21,932 nucleotides of DNA from Chara braunii. Lineage: Eukaryota > Streptophyta > Charophyceae > Charales > Characeae. Where the stretch lies: positions 1,429,680 through 1,451,611 of the forward strand of contig BFEA01000208.1 of assembly GCA_003427395.1 (NCBI GenBank), given 5' to 3'. Positions within the stretch are counted from its first letter, which is position 1, and every line of letters begins with the position of its first letter. Both the position numbers and the translations under genes were made by a program. The notes under the pieces are model-generated. The model made no database searches. It was not told where the DNA came from and saw only the letters and a program-made list of their open reading frames with translations. Of this stretch, positions 1-9,006 are shown in pieces.

Positions 1-64
<64 letters not shown>
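1..64. repeat. (GA)n microsatellite at the left edge
   Basis: A near-perfect GA dinucleotide run opens the window and decays into GTGAGTGAGG after about base 62. Its true left end lies outside the window. Confidence 0.97.
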
Positions 65-66
<2 letters not shown>

Positions 67-211
67 GTGAGGCGAACCTGAGTGGAGAGAGATAGAGAGA
101 AGGGGCCATTCGTGACTGAATCTGGCCATGCACTGCATTCAGCGCAAAATCAGGGCGACATGGGAATGGCCCTTTCTATGGCACGCACACACACGCGTGT
201 GAATGCGCGCA

Positions 212-213
<2 letters not shown>
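65..213. other. Low-complexity spacer, no gene seen
   Basis: Mixed sequence between two microsatellites, with GA-rich patches and a short CACACACACGCGTGTG stretch near 185-200. Open frames crossing it encode only dipeptide repeats from the adjoining microsatellites, so I do not call a gene. Confidence 0.6.

Positions 214-301
<88 letters not shown>
213..301. repeat. Compound (GT)n(GA)n microsatellite
   Basis: About 27 GT units run directly into about 16 GA units. On the minus strand this reads (TC)n(AC)n, the same two-block arrangement used as the repeating module of the array at 15484-16033, but the flanking sequence here does not resemble that array's spacer. Confidence 0.97.
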
Positions 302-304
<3 letters not shown>

Positions 305-956
305 GATCCTCTATCTTCATGGGAGGGAGGCCATGCAAGCCTCAAATACCCAGCCCAAGTAGCCCTCTATCGTCGAACACAGGGAAGGGGCACGCGGGCT
401 GAACTATGGGGCGACTGAATCAAATGTTTGTTATGCCCCAGTATCTCTCTCCCAGGCCCAAGGGAATGGTCACCAGTCCACAGGGGGTTGCCAAAAAGAT
501 GGTCAGTGCCGGTAGGGTCATAACGATAATTTTTCTGCTGGTGCCAAACAGCTTTCCTGTAGGGGCATTACGGAAATATCTCAGGTGCAAACGACGCCAG
601 GGTTTTCTCGCAAACTTGAATTGTTGTCAGAGGGGCGCGACAGGGTACGTCAGGGGTCAGAGGGGTGTGGCACAAATAGAATGAACTTTGAGGGTCATGA
701 CACAAATTTTTACCTCTTGGTTTTCAAGATTTTTCATTCCGGCCTTTTTAACTTTCTGAATTTCAGAAATACTCCGATTGGCATCGTGGGATGTCAGAGT
801 CCTCCTGCAAAGGCAGAGCCTGTGCCAGACGTCATCATCGTTACTATTCTTTTTCAGAGCTTCCCTTTGCGGACGGCCTCGTTGAGAGCATGAACGTCAT
901 GTTTACATACGTAGTTCTCTTCCTTTTTTTTTTTTTTTATATTAACGAACTGCCCG
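302..956. other. Unrecognised sequence, no gene seen
   Basis: About 650 bases without a defensible gene. Open frames are at most about 100 codons, begin at arbitrary ATGs and show no domain I recognise. A T run at 926-939 may mark the A-tail of a minus-strand retroposed copy. No tRNA, rRNA or tandem structure is visible. Confidence 0.5.
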
Positions 957-1055
957 AGTTGATGATAGGGGTGCTGATACGAGCAGTCACTTCAGAATCT
1001 TAGTTGGTACAACCATGAACTATTGAAATACAGACACAAGTTCGAATCCAAGTAC
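957..1055 (+). repeat. tRNA-related SINE-like repeat, copy 1
   Basis: The sequence holds a D-arm/box-A-like segment (TTAGTTGGTACAACC, about 1000-1014) and, 20 bases on, a T-arm/box-B-like segment (AAGTTCGAATCCAAG, about 1038-1052). These resemble the split internal promoter of RNA polymerase III genes. The acceptor stem does not close, so this is not a tRNA gene. The middle part (CATGAACTATTGAAATACAG) recurs in the split copy at 1229-1365 and, on the minus strand, at 10045-10120. The front part (AGGGGTGCTGATACGAGCAG) resembles 14159-14180. Confidence 0.6.
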
Positions 1056-1228
1056 ATGGGTCCCAGCCTTGCAGAAAGTGTTTTTGTCGCCACAAGCAAA
1101 ACTCGGAGGGGCCGCGCGGTGTGGGGCGCCGTTTGAAAAAAAAATCGCCGGCCTCAGAAGTGGTGCGGGTTTTGTGCTGACACCGGCGGCCCGATGTGTG
1201 GTGTACTGGTGCAGCTTAAAAAAACGTA
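1056..1228. other. Unrecognised sequence between SINE-like copies
   Basis: Short A runs and a GC-rich stretch (1107-1130, 1147-1197). No gene, tandem repeat or long inverted repeat is evident. Confidence 0.4.
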
Positions 1229-1365
1229 CTTGCCAGTTGGTACAACCATGAAGTGGGGGCTGCTCATATCACTCCCTCTAGTAGACAGGCAAGCCTTTCC
1301 CTCAAAAAAAAAAACCAAAAAAAAAAAACATGAACTATTGAAGTGTACAGACCCAAGTTCGAGGT
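1229..1365 (+). repeat. tRNA-related SINE-like repeat, copy 2, split by an insertion
   Basis: The left half (GCCAGTTGGTACAACCATGAA, ending at 1252) and right half (CATGAACTATTGAAGTGTACAG, from 1329) together match the continuous copy at about 1000-1045. The break falls inside CATGAA, which is present on both sides (1247-1252 and 1329-1334) as expected of a target-site duplication. Confidence 0.6.
1253..1328 (+). mobile_element. Short A-tailed insertion with 6-bp target-site duplication
   Basis: This 76-base segment is absent from the otherwise colinear SINE-like copy at 1000-1045. It ends in an A-rich tail (A run, CC, A run, about 1304-1328) and is bracketed by CATGAA at 1247-1252 and 1329-1334. 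An A tail plus a short direct repeat is the mark of target-primed retroposition, so it is probably a very short retroposed RNA or a heavily 5'-truncated element. Its body (about 50 bases) is not recognised. Confidence 0.6.
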
Positions 1366-1561
1366 ATTTTCTATTTCGTAGTCGGAGTACCTAGGGGCCA
1401 GGGCCGGTCCCACTAGCGAGGTATTCTACTTCGTCGTTGACGTTTTCGATCACGTGCGGCTGGGGATGACAGAGGCGAACCGGACATCTCGCTTTGCATC
1501 TACGGGGCCCGCCTGATCCAGTATACAGTGGTGCCCATGAGAAAGCACCGACCAAGGAAGT
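1366..1561. other. Unrecognised sequence
   Basis: No gene or repeat identified between the SINE-like copy and the 82-bp tandem duplication. Confidence 0.4.
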
Positions 1562-1725
1562 GGCGGGTACTGGAATTTTTTATTGATATTGAACATTGCC
1601 GTTGGTCTGTATTTCCAGACTTTTGGAGGAGAGGGGGGGAGGGGGCGGGTACTGGAATTTTTTATTGATATTGAACATTGCCGTTGGTCTGTATTTCCAG
1701 ACTTTTGGAGGAGAGGGGGGGAGGG
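1562..1725. repeat. 82-bp tandem duplication, two copies
   Basis: The block 1562-1643 recurs at 1644-1725 with period 82 and no difference I can find by eye. It starts GGCGGGTACTGG and ends in a G-rich purine run. After the second copy the G run extends further, ending at about 1735. The identity implies a recent duplication or an assembly duplicate. Confidence 0.92.
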
Positions 1726-1753
1726 GGGGGGGGGGCACGTTTTCGAGACTTTG

Positions 1754-1764
1754 CGCGTTGCTGT
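1754..1764. repeat. LINE-A target-site duplication, 3' side
   Basis: CGCGTTGCTGT lies directly outside the A-rich tail of LINE-A (which reads as a T run on the plus strand) and is repeated exactly at 9281-9291 beyond the 5' end. Its position against the tail is what target-primed reverse transcription predicts. Confidence 0.75.
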
Positions 1765-1780
1765 TTTTTTTTTTGTTTTT
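1765..1780 (-). other. A-rich 3' tail of LINE-A
   Basis: On the minus strand this is a run of six A, one C and ten A, directly next to the target-site duplication and about 30 bases after an AAATAAA motif. It fits the polyadenylated end of the retrotransposed RNA. Confidence 0.7.
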
Positions 1781-2220
1781 TCGGGAAAAAGTAGGGGATC
1801 CTTTATTTCAAAGTATAAACTTTGAGGCCGGGAATCCTCAACAAACAACCCGGAAGTAACCTGATCACCAGAAACGAGTTTCCAGCTTTGGTTCCACAGA
1901 TCAGATAGCTGCCTAACTAAGCCTTCCGACCTAGCTGGATGGCGTTACAACTGATTGTACCATACTCATCCTTTCTTCAGGCATAAGTTCTATTTGCGTC
2001 TTGGTACATTCTGTTTAGCTGATCCAAGTCTACAAATTGAGCTCTCTGCTCCTCTTTTATTCACCAAAGTGACCAAACCACTCAACCGCAGTCCTAACTT
2101 GGGCTGCTTTTCCTCTACATAGCACTCCTTCCTGTGTCCAGTTATGCTAAAACGCAGTCACCTTCCGCCTGTCTCCTGCGACAAAACGACCGAGTGCCCA
2201 GGTCCTATCCTACCTCTATT
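1781..2220 (-). other. Probable 3' UTR of LINE-A
   Basis: About 440 bases between the last ORF2-compatible stop (2221) and the A-rich tail. It has no open frame of note. I assign it by position only. An AAATAAA polyadenylation-like hexamer lies near its distal end. Confidence 0.5.
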
Positions 2221-2271
2221 CTACTTAACTTCTAACCACTGACAAAATTCAAACTTGTTACCATCAGCTAT
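2221..2271 (-). pseudogene. LINE-A ORF2, last C-terminal codons
   Basis: The minus strand reads IADGNKFEFCQWLEVK followed by a stop at 2221. These codons come directly after the inserted TIR element at 2272-2482, while the ORF2 reading before the insertion ends in GSNW. The natural C-terminus was probably GSNW joined to this tail, but that junction is my inference. Confidence 0.45.
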
Positions 2272-2482
2272 CTTAAACCACCAGTACTTGGCCCAGCTAT
2301 TGATCCCGAGCCCGAATATGCTCTGCGCGCCAAGTTTTGCCGAGCAGCCGCCGCGCCGTTTCGACTGTCTTTTGGCTGGTGCCTCCAGCCATTGTGGTCT
2401 GGTAGGCCGAAGCCCATCAGTCGCGGCGCGTATACGGGAAACGCCGGCGGCCGATGTATGGGCCAAGTACTGGTGGTTTAAG
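2272..2482. mobile_element. 211-bp element with perfect 24-bp terminal inverted repeats
   Basis: The 24 bases at 2272-2295 (beginning CTTAAACCACCAG) are repeated exactly, inverted, at 2459-2482. The 163 bases between are GC-rich and unlike the LINE coding sequence on both sides, where ORF2 reading is interrupted. Perfect inverted ends on a short non-coding body are the form of a MITE, a non-autonomous DNA transposon moved by a transposase supplied elsewhere. No convincing target-site duplication flanks it, so an inverted duplication is the alternative. Confidence 0.6.
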
Positions 2483-3170
2483 AAGCCAATTGGATCCCCT
2501 CGATCTCGCCCACGTTCTTCCAAACCATCTTATCCCCTTATTCTGAAGGGTATTCTGACTCTTGTGTCTATTCCAGTCTGATTTGATATACCGCCTTAAC
2601 CTGGTCTGTATCGTGAATTTTATCTCCACATCTGAAGTGCCTGTGTTTTGAAAGCAGGCTTTGTTCCTGCAATCCCAGATCACTGAGCAAATGATTGCTC
2701 TGCACGACCGGATCACATACCCACATCCTTCTGTTGTTTGCATAAGGGGGGGAAGCAACCCTTGGAGCACCCAAGTTTTGTCCCAATTCCAATCCCACGC
2801 CGCAAAATCTTCCCAATGCCTTGCCCACCAGTCCCATACCCGCTTTAATTTTAGATGCTGGACAATCCCACCATAGGTGGGTGGTTGACTCATAGGGCCA
2901 AGTACACCTCCGACAGCCTAGTTGAACGTCCATACCTTTGCTTGCCAGCCAGACCGACGAAGGGGTGACCAAGAAAGAAAGCAGCCACAGAATTGCAGCA
3001 TGCCTTTGTGAGGGCACGATCTGAAGTTGCTTCCATAGGCGGCAAATATGTGACTGAGTGTGCATTCCTGCTCCAACCATCATTACTTCCCATCTCTCGG
3101 CCGCTACCATAACCGGACGCCGGGGTGAGATCATAAGTTCCTTAGTATTCTTAATTTGTGATATAGGCAA
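2483..3170 (-). pseudogene. LINE-A ORF2 C-terminal zf-RVT region (frameshifted)
   Basis: The zinc-binding finger that follows the reverse transcriptase in plant L1-like elements is readable as CRRC (about 2907-2918) followed by HLWWDC (about 2863-2880), a C-x2-C ... H-x4-C pattern. Reading then shifts frame near 2840 and continues as a Trp-rich segment (VWDWWARHWEDF) with TTEGCGYVIRSCRAIICSVIWD, typical of the last domain of these proteins. Two overlapping frames share the homology, so at least one indel lies here. The finger is thought to help bind the element RNA. Confidence 0.75.
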
Positions 3171-3232
3171 TGCCGACCCCTCCTTCCCCAGTCCTCTCCA
3201 TCGCCATGCTGTCAGGTCCAGCCTCCGCTTAG

Positions 3233-4069
3233 CTAGCGGGATATCAGAAATAGATATGACCTTGTGGTTGTCCTCCTCGTCCCCCAGACTTCATGTACCT
3301 TGATCTGTTGTAGGCGAGCTCCAGGCGGTGGCCTGGCTTCGTGTCTGCAGGCATCCGATGCTTGTGTCTCCTCTTCTGCCTCTGACTCATTGTATGTCAG
3401 TTCATGACATGATAGAAGATTTGATGAAGGTGGCCTGTCCCACCTTTGGAAGCATCTTGAGCCATCCTCAGAATAAGAGTTCAGTTTCCAATATATCGAA
3501 CGGTTATCCTGAGCTTCAGTGACATACCAGGTTCCTGGGGGGTCCACAGCATCCGGGGACAGCAGCTCCTTCCATGCTTGTGGTATCGCACCAATCAGGT
3601 CCTCCAACTTGTCTTCCACATTATGCAAACTCCCCAGTTTTTCTCTCAGCTCATCCCTAGCGATCCAGTCCGCTGTCATAGCATCCCAGATGTCCCCGAT
3701 CTGAAGAACTCCTCTACTTATCCAATTGCTTCCGAATGCTCCTGCTTCCTTGTTCGCTCTAAAGGTTTTACCTTTCTGATTCGTCACGTGCGGATTATCG
3801 AACAGGGGCTGACTGAGCACCTCCATCTTGGTAACTGGGGTAACCCACTCTGTCGGTTTCAGCTTCTTCCATGCTTTGATTACGTCTGACCAAAATTTAG
3901 AGCGCACCTTCTTACTTAGGTAGGATTCCAATTGCAGACATAGCCACACGTCTTCATCCTGAGTCAGACCCCAATCTGTGGCCAGAATGTACTCTGCCAT
4001 TTGTACCCAATGATCCCTACCATCGCTATCAGCTGCCTTGATAACCCAGTTTACTAGTAGCACACAGTT
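3233..4069 (-). pseudogene. LINE-A ORF2, region between RT and zf-RVT
   Basis: The longest undisturbed part of this ORF2, about 275 codons (LLVNWVIKAADSDGRDHWVQ onward). It contains EDLIGAIPQAWKELL, which matches NLIEAIPLAWYRVV in LINE-B (about 18790-18830), so the two LINEs share this otherwise unnamed region. It lies between the GGLGI motif at the end of the polymerase and the finger. The frame breaks at about 4085 on the upstream side and about 3200 on the downstream side. Confidence 0.75.
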
Positions 4070-4632
4070 CCTCCTTTGTGGGTCACAAATACCCAGCCCT
4101 CCTTCCTCCCTTGGCTATCAAATCCCAAGCTACCTTTGAAATGAACCCTTGGTCTCTTTCTCCTCTTGGTTTCCAGATAAATCTGGCAGCCATTATTCTC
4201 GTCTGCGCTATTATAGACGGGCTTAGCAGGCGGACTGAACCCACGTAGTTCAATAATGATAAAAGTGAGGTGTTAACCACCATCGCTCTTCCAAATATTG
4301 ATAAGTGAGGTGCTGACCCCCACACCTTAGTTTTTGCCACCATTCGGTTTGGAGGATCTCCTCCTGCTCATCTTGACAGGCTTCCAAGGACACCATTACT
4401 CCAAGGAACCTTTCTGCTTCGCCTTCTTTCATTCTACACATTCCCCAGTCCGCCTCGAGTTCCAGCTCATGCGGGAGAAAGTACACTGACTTCGCCAGTT
4501 AACCGCGGCTTCTGAGAACAGTGAGTATTCGTCCAACAAGGCCTTTAGCGCATCCAAGGACCTAGCTGAATTCTCGCAGATAGCAAAAAGGTCGTCTGCT
4601 AAAGCCTTGGCTTTGCAGCTTGAATGTTCCAA
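4070..4632 (-). pseudogene. LINE-A reverse transcriptase, catalytic ADD and thumb (frameshifted)
   Basis: The motif LADDLFAI places the catalytic aspartate pair at about 4591-4599. It is followed by the ERFLGVMVSLE block, a connection with FGRAMVVNTSLLSLLNYVG, and the terminal GGLGI motif (about 4093-4110). Those blocks lie in three different minus-strand frames, with shifts near 4620, 4430-4490, 4330 and 4085. The catalytic residues are intact although the reading is destroyed. Confidence 0.8.
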
Positions 4633-4681
4633 TACCTACTATTTCTGGCCTACTCCTAATATTGATCATCATTACCTCCAA

Positions 4682-5251
4682 CTAAATAACAAAAAGTAGC
4701 GGGGACAAAGGGCAGCCCTGGCGGAGGGAGCGAGATAGCGGAAAAGGGTCTGACAAAAGCCCATTGATCAAAACTGAGGTCGTTGAGTGTGTGTACAGCG
4801 CGACCACCCAGCTGCAGAAGTTTTCACCAAATCCCATCTTTCGCAAGGTCGTAAGAACAAAACTCCAGTTTACTCTATCATACGCCTTTTCCAGGTCTAG
4901 AAGCAATATTGCAAGCGGTCTGTCTTCGCTTTCCACTATCTCCAGTGTCTGAATAGCCGTAACTATATTCTCATAAATCGATCTGCCTTGAACAAATGCA
5001 GCTTGATTTCTATCGATCAGCCCTGGGAGATACCTTGACAGTCTCCTGGCTAAGGATTTCGCTAGGATCTTATAGGATACGTTAAGTCTTGAAATTGGAC
5101 GCCAGTTCCTGATATCGTCTCTCGCCCCTTTTTTGTACATTAATGTAATTACGCCAAAACACATATTCTCAGATAATTTCCCTACAGTCAGAACACTATT
5201 AAAAATTTCTAGGAGTGAATCTACTGTGTCTGCCAAAGCAAATTCAAAAAA
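4682..5251 (-). pseudogene. LINE-A reverse transcriptase, fingers and palm
   Basis: About 190 codons with the RT blocks in order: VITLMYKKGARDDIRNWRPI, YKILAKSLARRLSRYLPGLI, DRNQAAFVQGRSI, the aspartate block LLLDLEKAYDRVNW (4867-4900), then LRQGCPLSPLLF (about 4690-4726). It is in the same frame as the upstream linker and is separated from it only by a TAA at 5252-5254. It ends at TAG 4682-4684, where the family would have a sense codon (LLFVI-stop-LEV). The enzyme copies element RNA into DNA at a nicked target site. Confidence 0.88.
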
Positions 5252-5968
5252 TTATGAGGGGAGGCCATCAGAGCCCGGGGCCTTACCCTTTGCCATCGCC
5301 TTGATGGCTGCTCTAGTCTCCAAATCAGTAAGAGGCCTATCCAGGTCCAGGCGTGCATTATGATGCAATTGCACATTCACCATATCCCATAAATCTGACG
5401 AGCCTTGTCGTCCTGATTCTAGCTCCCTGGGGTTCCGCCTTGAGGTAAGTATATCCCTGAAATACTGTTCTGCGTAATTGCACATTTCCCGTGTTGTGAC
5501 TGCTACTGGAGCGCTATCCACGAATGGGTGGGTCAATATCTTCATGTCTTTGTGCGCAAACCGGGGAAGGAGCCTCTGAAACGTTTGCTTCGTCATTCGA
5601 TCCCCAGTTTCTATTCCCTTAACTGCGAGTATCTCCTTCCATCGATCAGACTTACTTTCCTGAATCTCATCCCATACCTGCATTCTTTCCGCTCGGACCA
5701 CCCCCCACCAGTGTGCATCTACTGACTTATGTGGAAACAGTGCTATTTTATTTTCCGCATCTTCCACATTCTTCATGGCTTTCGCCTCCTCTTTGTTATC
5801 ATGAAGGGCTAATATCTTGGAAAAAACACTGAGCATACGTGAGATAAATCTCAAGCAAGCATCCCACCAGCTACATAACTCAGGAAATAGGTGTTTCTTT
5901 TGTTTCCATTTATCCAGTTGGCATGTTACCCATTCCCTGATCCCTGATTCCTTCAGCATATCCGTGTT
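5252..5968 (-). pseudogene. LINE-A ORF2 linker between endonuclease and RT
   Basis: About 235 codons from MLKESGIREW to MAKGKAPGSDGLPS. The latter is the conserved GKAPGxDGxP approach to the reverse transcriptase. It lies in the same frame as the endonuclease before it (separated by TGA 5969-5971) and the polymerase after it (separated by TAA 5252-5254). Lys- and Trp-rich, probably mostly helical. Confidence 0.8.
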
Positions 5969-6705
5969 TCATCTAAAAATTCCCTTCCCTTTTATTGGGC
6001 CTTCACCCCACAAAAATTGCAGCACCACTAGATTATGGTCAGAAATCGGGTGGGGCTGTGTGGTGACTTCCACCGTCCCGCTCCAAAAGGATTTGCTGAC
6101 CATAAAAAAGTCTAACCTTCGTGGGGCTACCCTCTTACCAGCTTGCAGTTGAGAGGAAAACCACGTGTATCCTAGATCTGTTCCATTCGATAATCTGTAT
6201 GAATCCAGTAGGTCCAATTCGATTACTAAGTCTCTGCCCGCACGCCCTGTTGCCAGAATGGGGTTAGAGTCATCGATTGCCGCATTCCAATCTCCTGCTA
6301 AGATGATATCATCCACAACTGGGAGATTGTACATAAGTGCCTCGAAGAATTCCTTACGTTCCGATCTATCTGTTGGGGCGTACACTATGACTATTGCCCA
6401 TTCTTTGTCTACCGAACGAACCAGAACCCAGGCCCATTGTTCTAGTTGATCGAAGTCGTGGTCCAGGATCTCTACATCCAGATTCTTGTGTAAGAGAATT
6501 GTTACTCCCCCCTGTGATTCCACAGTCGGTGCCCATACTTGAGGCCCATCCCACCATGTCCCCAACAGTCTAACTTTCTCTTGATAAAGCTTTGTCTCTG
6601 TATACACAGAATCGAAATACGATTATCGTGCATCCATGTCTTAATTCGTGCTCTTTTCCCTCGTCCGCCAGAGTCACAAAGCCCCGGAACGTTCCACGTC
6701 GAAAT
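5969..6705 (-). pseudogene. LINE-A ORF2 endonuclease (AP-like), one frameshift
   Basis: The nuclease that nicks target DNA. Its first strand reads WNVPGL at about 6696-6680, then KTWMHDNRISILCIQ. A one-base shift near 6603 is needed to continue into TETKLYQEKV, with the catalytic Glu. Further on are AGDWN (about 6285-6299), YTWFSS, RRLDFF and SDHN (6032-6043), the expected Asp/Asn and Asp-His signature of the exonuclease-endonuclease-phosphatase fold. It ends at TGA 5969-5971. No ATG precedes the WN motif. The frame opens directly after the ORF1 stop. Confidence 0.87.
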
Positions 6706-7581
6706 CTAGACTTGGAGGATGATCGCTTCCCGACCCCAGGCACGTTTGGATTCGGAGTGAGGGGATAGAGGAACCATGTGACATCGACATAGTTTGAATG
6801 CCCGTGTCTCAATGTTGTTCAAGAACGACATAAAAGAGGGTGAGTGCAGTGCTCTTGCGTTTGGGATTTTATGAGAAAGTGTCCCCAGGCACGTAGCACT
6901 GCACTCCCCTAATATCGAAATTCGTGACAGTTCGGGATGGTTCAAATGAGACAGCCATTCCATAGGAAACAGGCTCAATCCTTGGTCTACCAACCTCACC
7001 AGTGACTCCTGCGACATTCTAGCGTCGAAAATCGGCGTGAATAATTCAACTTTTATTCCAGGGCTTTCTACGAAGAAGCGAGGAGTGGGAATATCAAGCA
7101 CGTTCCTGATAATGATATCACTACCATATAATCTGCGCGTTATATTCAACATCTCTGTCGGCATCGGTGGAGCAGCAATGGGTTGAGAGGGGAGATGTAT
7201 TACCCCTTGACTTGTTGACCATGACAAGACGAAAGTGCCTTCCACTGTCGTCAGAAATAGCAACGGGAATAAATGTTTATCCCACTCTCTCTCCCCTGCT
7301 TTCGATGTGGCCTGCTTTCGATTGCGTTTCATGCTTCCTTGGCCTCGGTTTGTATTGTCATGTCTCCTGATCGATGCTGAGGAGTGTCCCCCTTCCGTTT
7401 CTTCTTCGATACGAAAGTCCCGCATGTCCTCGCTAAGCCTCCTTCGTTGCTTGTTAGGTGTGGTTTCTTGCCTAGTTGTGTCTCTTGATCCTGATGGATT
7501 TTGTGACTGATATGCCTGGTCTCTCATCCTGTTTCCCAGATCTTGGCCGCCACGTTCCCTCCTCTGTGATTCCCGCTTCAT
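6706..7581 (-). pseudogene. LINE-A ORF1, C-terminal part
   Basis: About 290 codons open to TAG at 6706-6708. The first third is Arg/Ser/Gln-rich and continues the low-complexity region of the preceding segment after a frame change near 7500-7580. The rest (from HLFPLLFLTTVEGTFVLSW on) looks like a folded domain I do not recognise. The endonuclease begins only four codons after the stop, in the same frame. Confidence 0.6.
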
Positions 7582-8410
7582 CCTGAATTGTTTGTACTCT
7601 TTGGAAAGTCGGGGAGAAAACAGGGTTTTCTCTCGTCACGACCCCCTCTCGTAATTCCAATCCTGGTACTCCACCGCCAGCTGGCGGTTCCAATTTTCCT
7701 TTATACGTTGGCTGCCCGGACGTTCTTCCATTGTCACTTGAGCTCCTCGATTTTTCTGATTGTGGCATGTTACTTCTGTCTTGAGGGTCTCTCGATCGCC
7801 TCCTTTCCCTCGATGCTGCCGAGTTCCCATTCCGACTCAGTGGTGGGGTTGCTTCCCGATTGGGGTCCCTTCGGATACTTCGGGATGCTCTTGACCGATG
7901 AGTGCTGCTAGATGACGAGGCTCCGCTTGGGCTTCGGCTTGGCGTAGGGCTTGGGCTGCGTCTGTGTCTTTGCCGTGGGCAATCATCCGCCAGATGATAG
8001 TACCGTCTACACCTGCTACACCACGGTGTACGAGCGTTCACCACTTTCAGTTCTATTAACTGCCCTTGAAACGTCGTGAAGGACAATGTTTCCTTCAACC
8101 TTGGCAGAGCCTCAATTGCTATATCAATACGCACGTTTATCAGTTGCGGAGTCCTTGCGTCACGTTCTGATGGGTAGACCTTGATGACTTTACCGATTGA
8201 TAGCTCCGCTGCTGATTCCAAATAGCAGAATGTGTCGATTGGAACGTCCAAAATCCTGATCCAAAAATAATTATTAGCCGCTTCCTTCCTTAGATCTTGA
8301 ATTTCCTTCTTACTCGACCACGACTTAAAAGCGATGCTATACCATGATCTCCCCTTCTTTAAGCATCCACTCCACCACTCTTGTATCCTTGGCGATATAT
8401 GAGAGGACAT
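7472..8410 (-). pseudogene. LINE-A ORF1, DUF4283-like C-part, CCHC knuckle and RS-rich region
   Basis: From WYSIAFKSWSSKKEI through FWIRILDVPIDTFCYLES and VYPSERDARTPQLINVRIDI, this matches the second half of the DUF4283-like module of plant LINE ORF1 proteins. It is followed by the zinc knuckle CSRCRRYYHLADDC (C-x2-C-x4-H-x4-C, about residues 133-146), an RNA-binding motif. After that come about 120 residues rich in Ser, Arg and Pro. The start at 8410 is only where this frame opens; the true reading enters from another frame near 8350. Confidence 0.8.
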
Positions 8411-8651
8411 TACTTGATTCTATGCAAGCCCGACCTCGAGTTATTGAAGGGTCGAACCGCTCCTCCGCCATCCAGATGTCCTCGTACGCACATACCACTT
8501 CCTCTTTGAGCTTCTTCGAAAGGTTCTTGGAACCCTCTTGAAAGATCACTGTTACTGTGCGCTCCTTAAGCCACTTTACTTTGATCTCATTCAAAAGAGG
8601 GTTCAAAGTAAAGTGAGCTTTCTTTCCTTCCTTCCTCCGACAACTCGCCAA
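8337..8651 (-). pseudogene. LINE-A ORF1, first half of DUF4283-like domain (frameshifted)
   Basis: WLKERTVTVIFQEGSKNLSK and CIESSNVLSYIAKDTRVVEW form the N-terminal part of the domain continued at 8350-7990 in another frame. Frame changes at about 8620 and 8350 isolate it. These ORF1 proteins are thought to coat the LINE RNA. Confidence 0.7.
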
Positions 8652-9006
8652 TATCCCAACCTGCTGGCAAGATCCCTATATCGAAGCACTTTGCTAACAT
8701 CTCCCTCACTCGTTCTTCCTCTGCCCAGTAATTCGTTTGGGCTTGAGGAGGGGAACGGTTTTGTTGGTTTGCTCCATCGTCCTCCGTCTGCTTTGCCTGT
8801 GGCGAACTGGCTTCGCCTTCCGCCCCTACCATACCTATGTCTCCCACGTGAGGCTGTTGGTTATTGTCGTCCCCGTCAACTTCCATGATCACCGTGGTAT
8901 TCTCACTTCTTCCGTATTCGCCTCTCCCACCTAGCCCCACGCCTTCCGTTCCTTGTTCGCGTCCTGTTCTTCTCTTCTGCGTCTTCGGTAATCCATGATA
9001 GGCCAA
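8587..9006 (-). pseudogene. LINE-A ORF1, N-terminal segment
   Basis: Likely start at ATG 9006 (MAYHGLPKTQKRR), the first ATG of a frame leading into the ORF1 homology. The 120 or so residues are Gly-, Gln-, Glu-, Asn- and Asp-rich and look disordered, then reach EMLAKCFDIGILPAGWDIGE, after which a frameshift near 8620 leads into the DUF4283-like part. Confidence 0.6.

Noticed and set aside
82-418. Open frames of 60-106 codons across the GT/GA microsatellites
   Set aside because: The peptides are Cys-Val, Arg-Glu or Thr-His dipeptide runs from the repeat itself, with no start context or domain.
406-1003. Small protein genes in 406-1003
   Set aside because: Overlapping frames of 70-102 codons have no domain, no consistent composition and end in homopolymer-coded residues.
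1450-1848. 132-codon minus-strand frame with a Pro-rich repeat
   Set aside because: It spans the 82-bp tandem duplication and the LINE-A tail, and the repeat peptide comes from the duplicated DNA.
2221-9006. LINE-A as an active element
   Set aside because: Catalytic residues are readable, but about ten frame changes and three internal stops exclude expression of either full protein. Base-call errors cannot be excluded from sequence alone.
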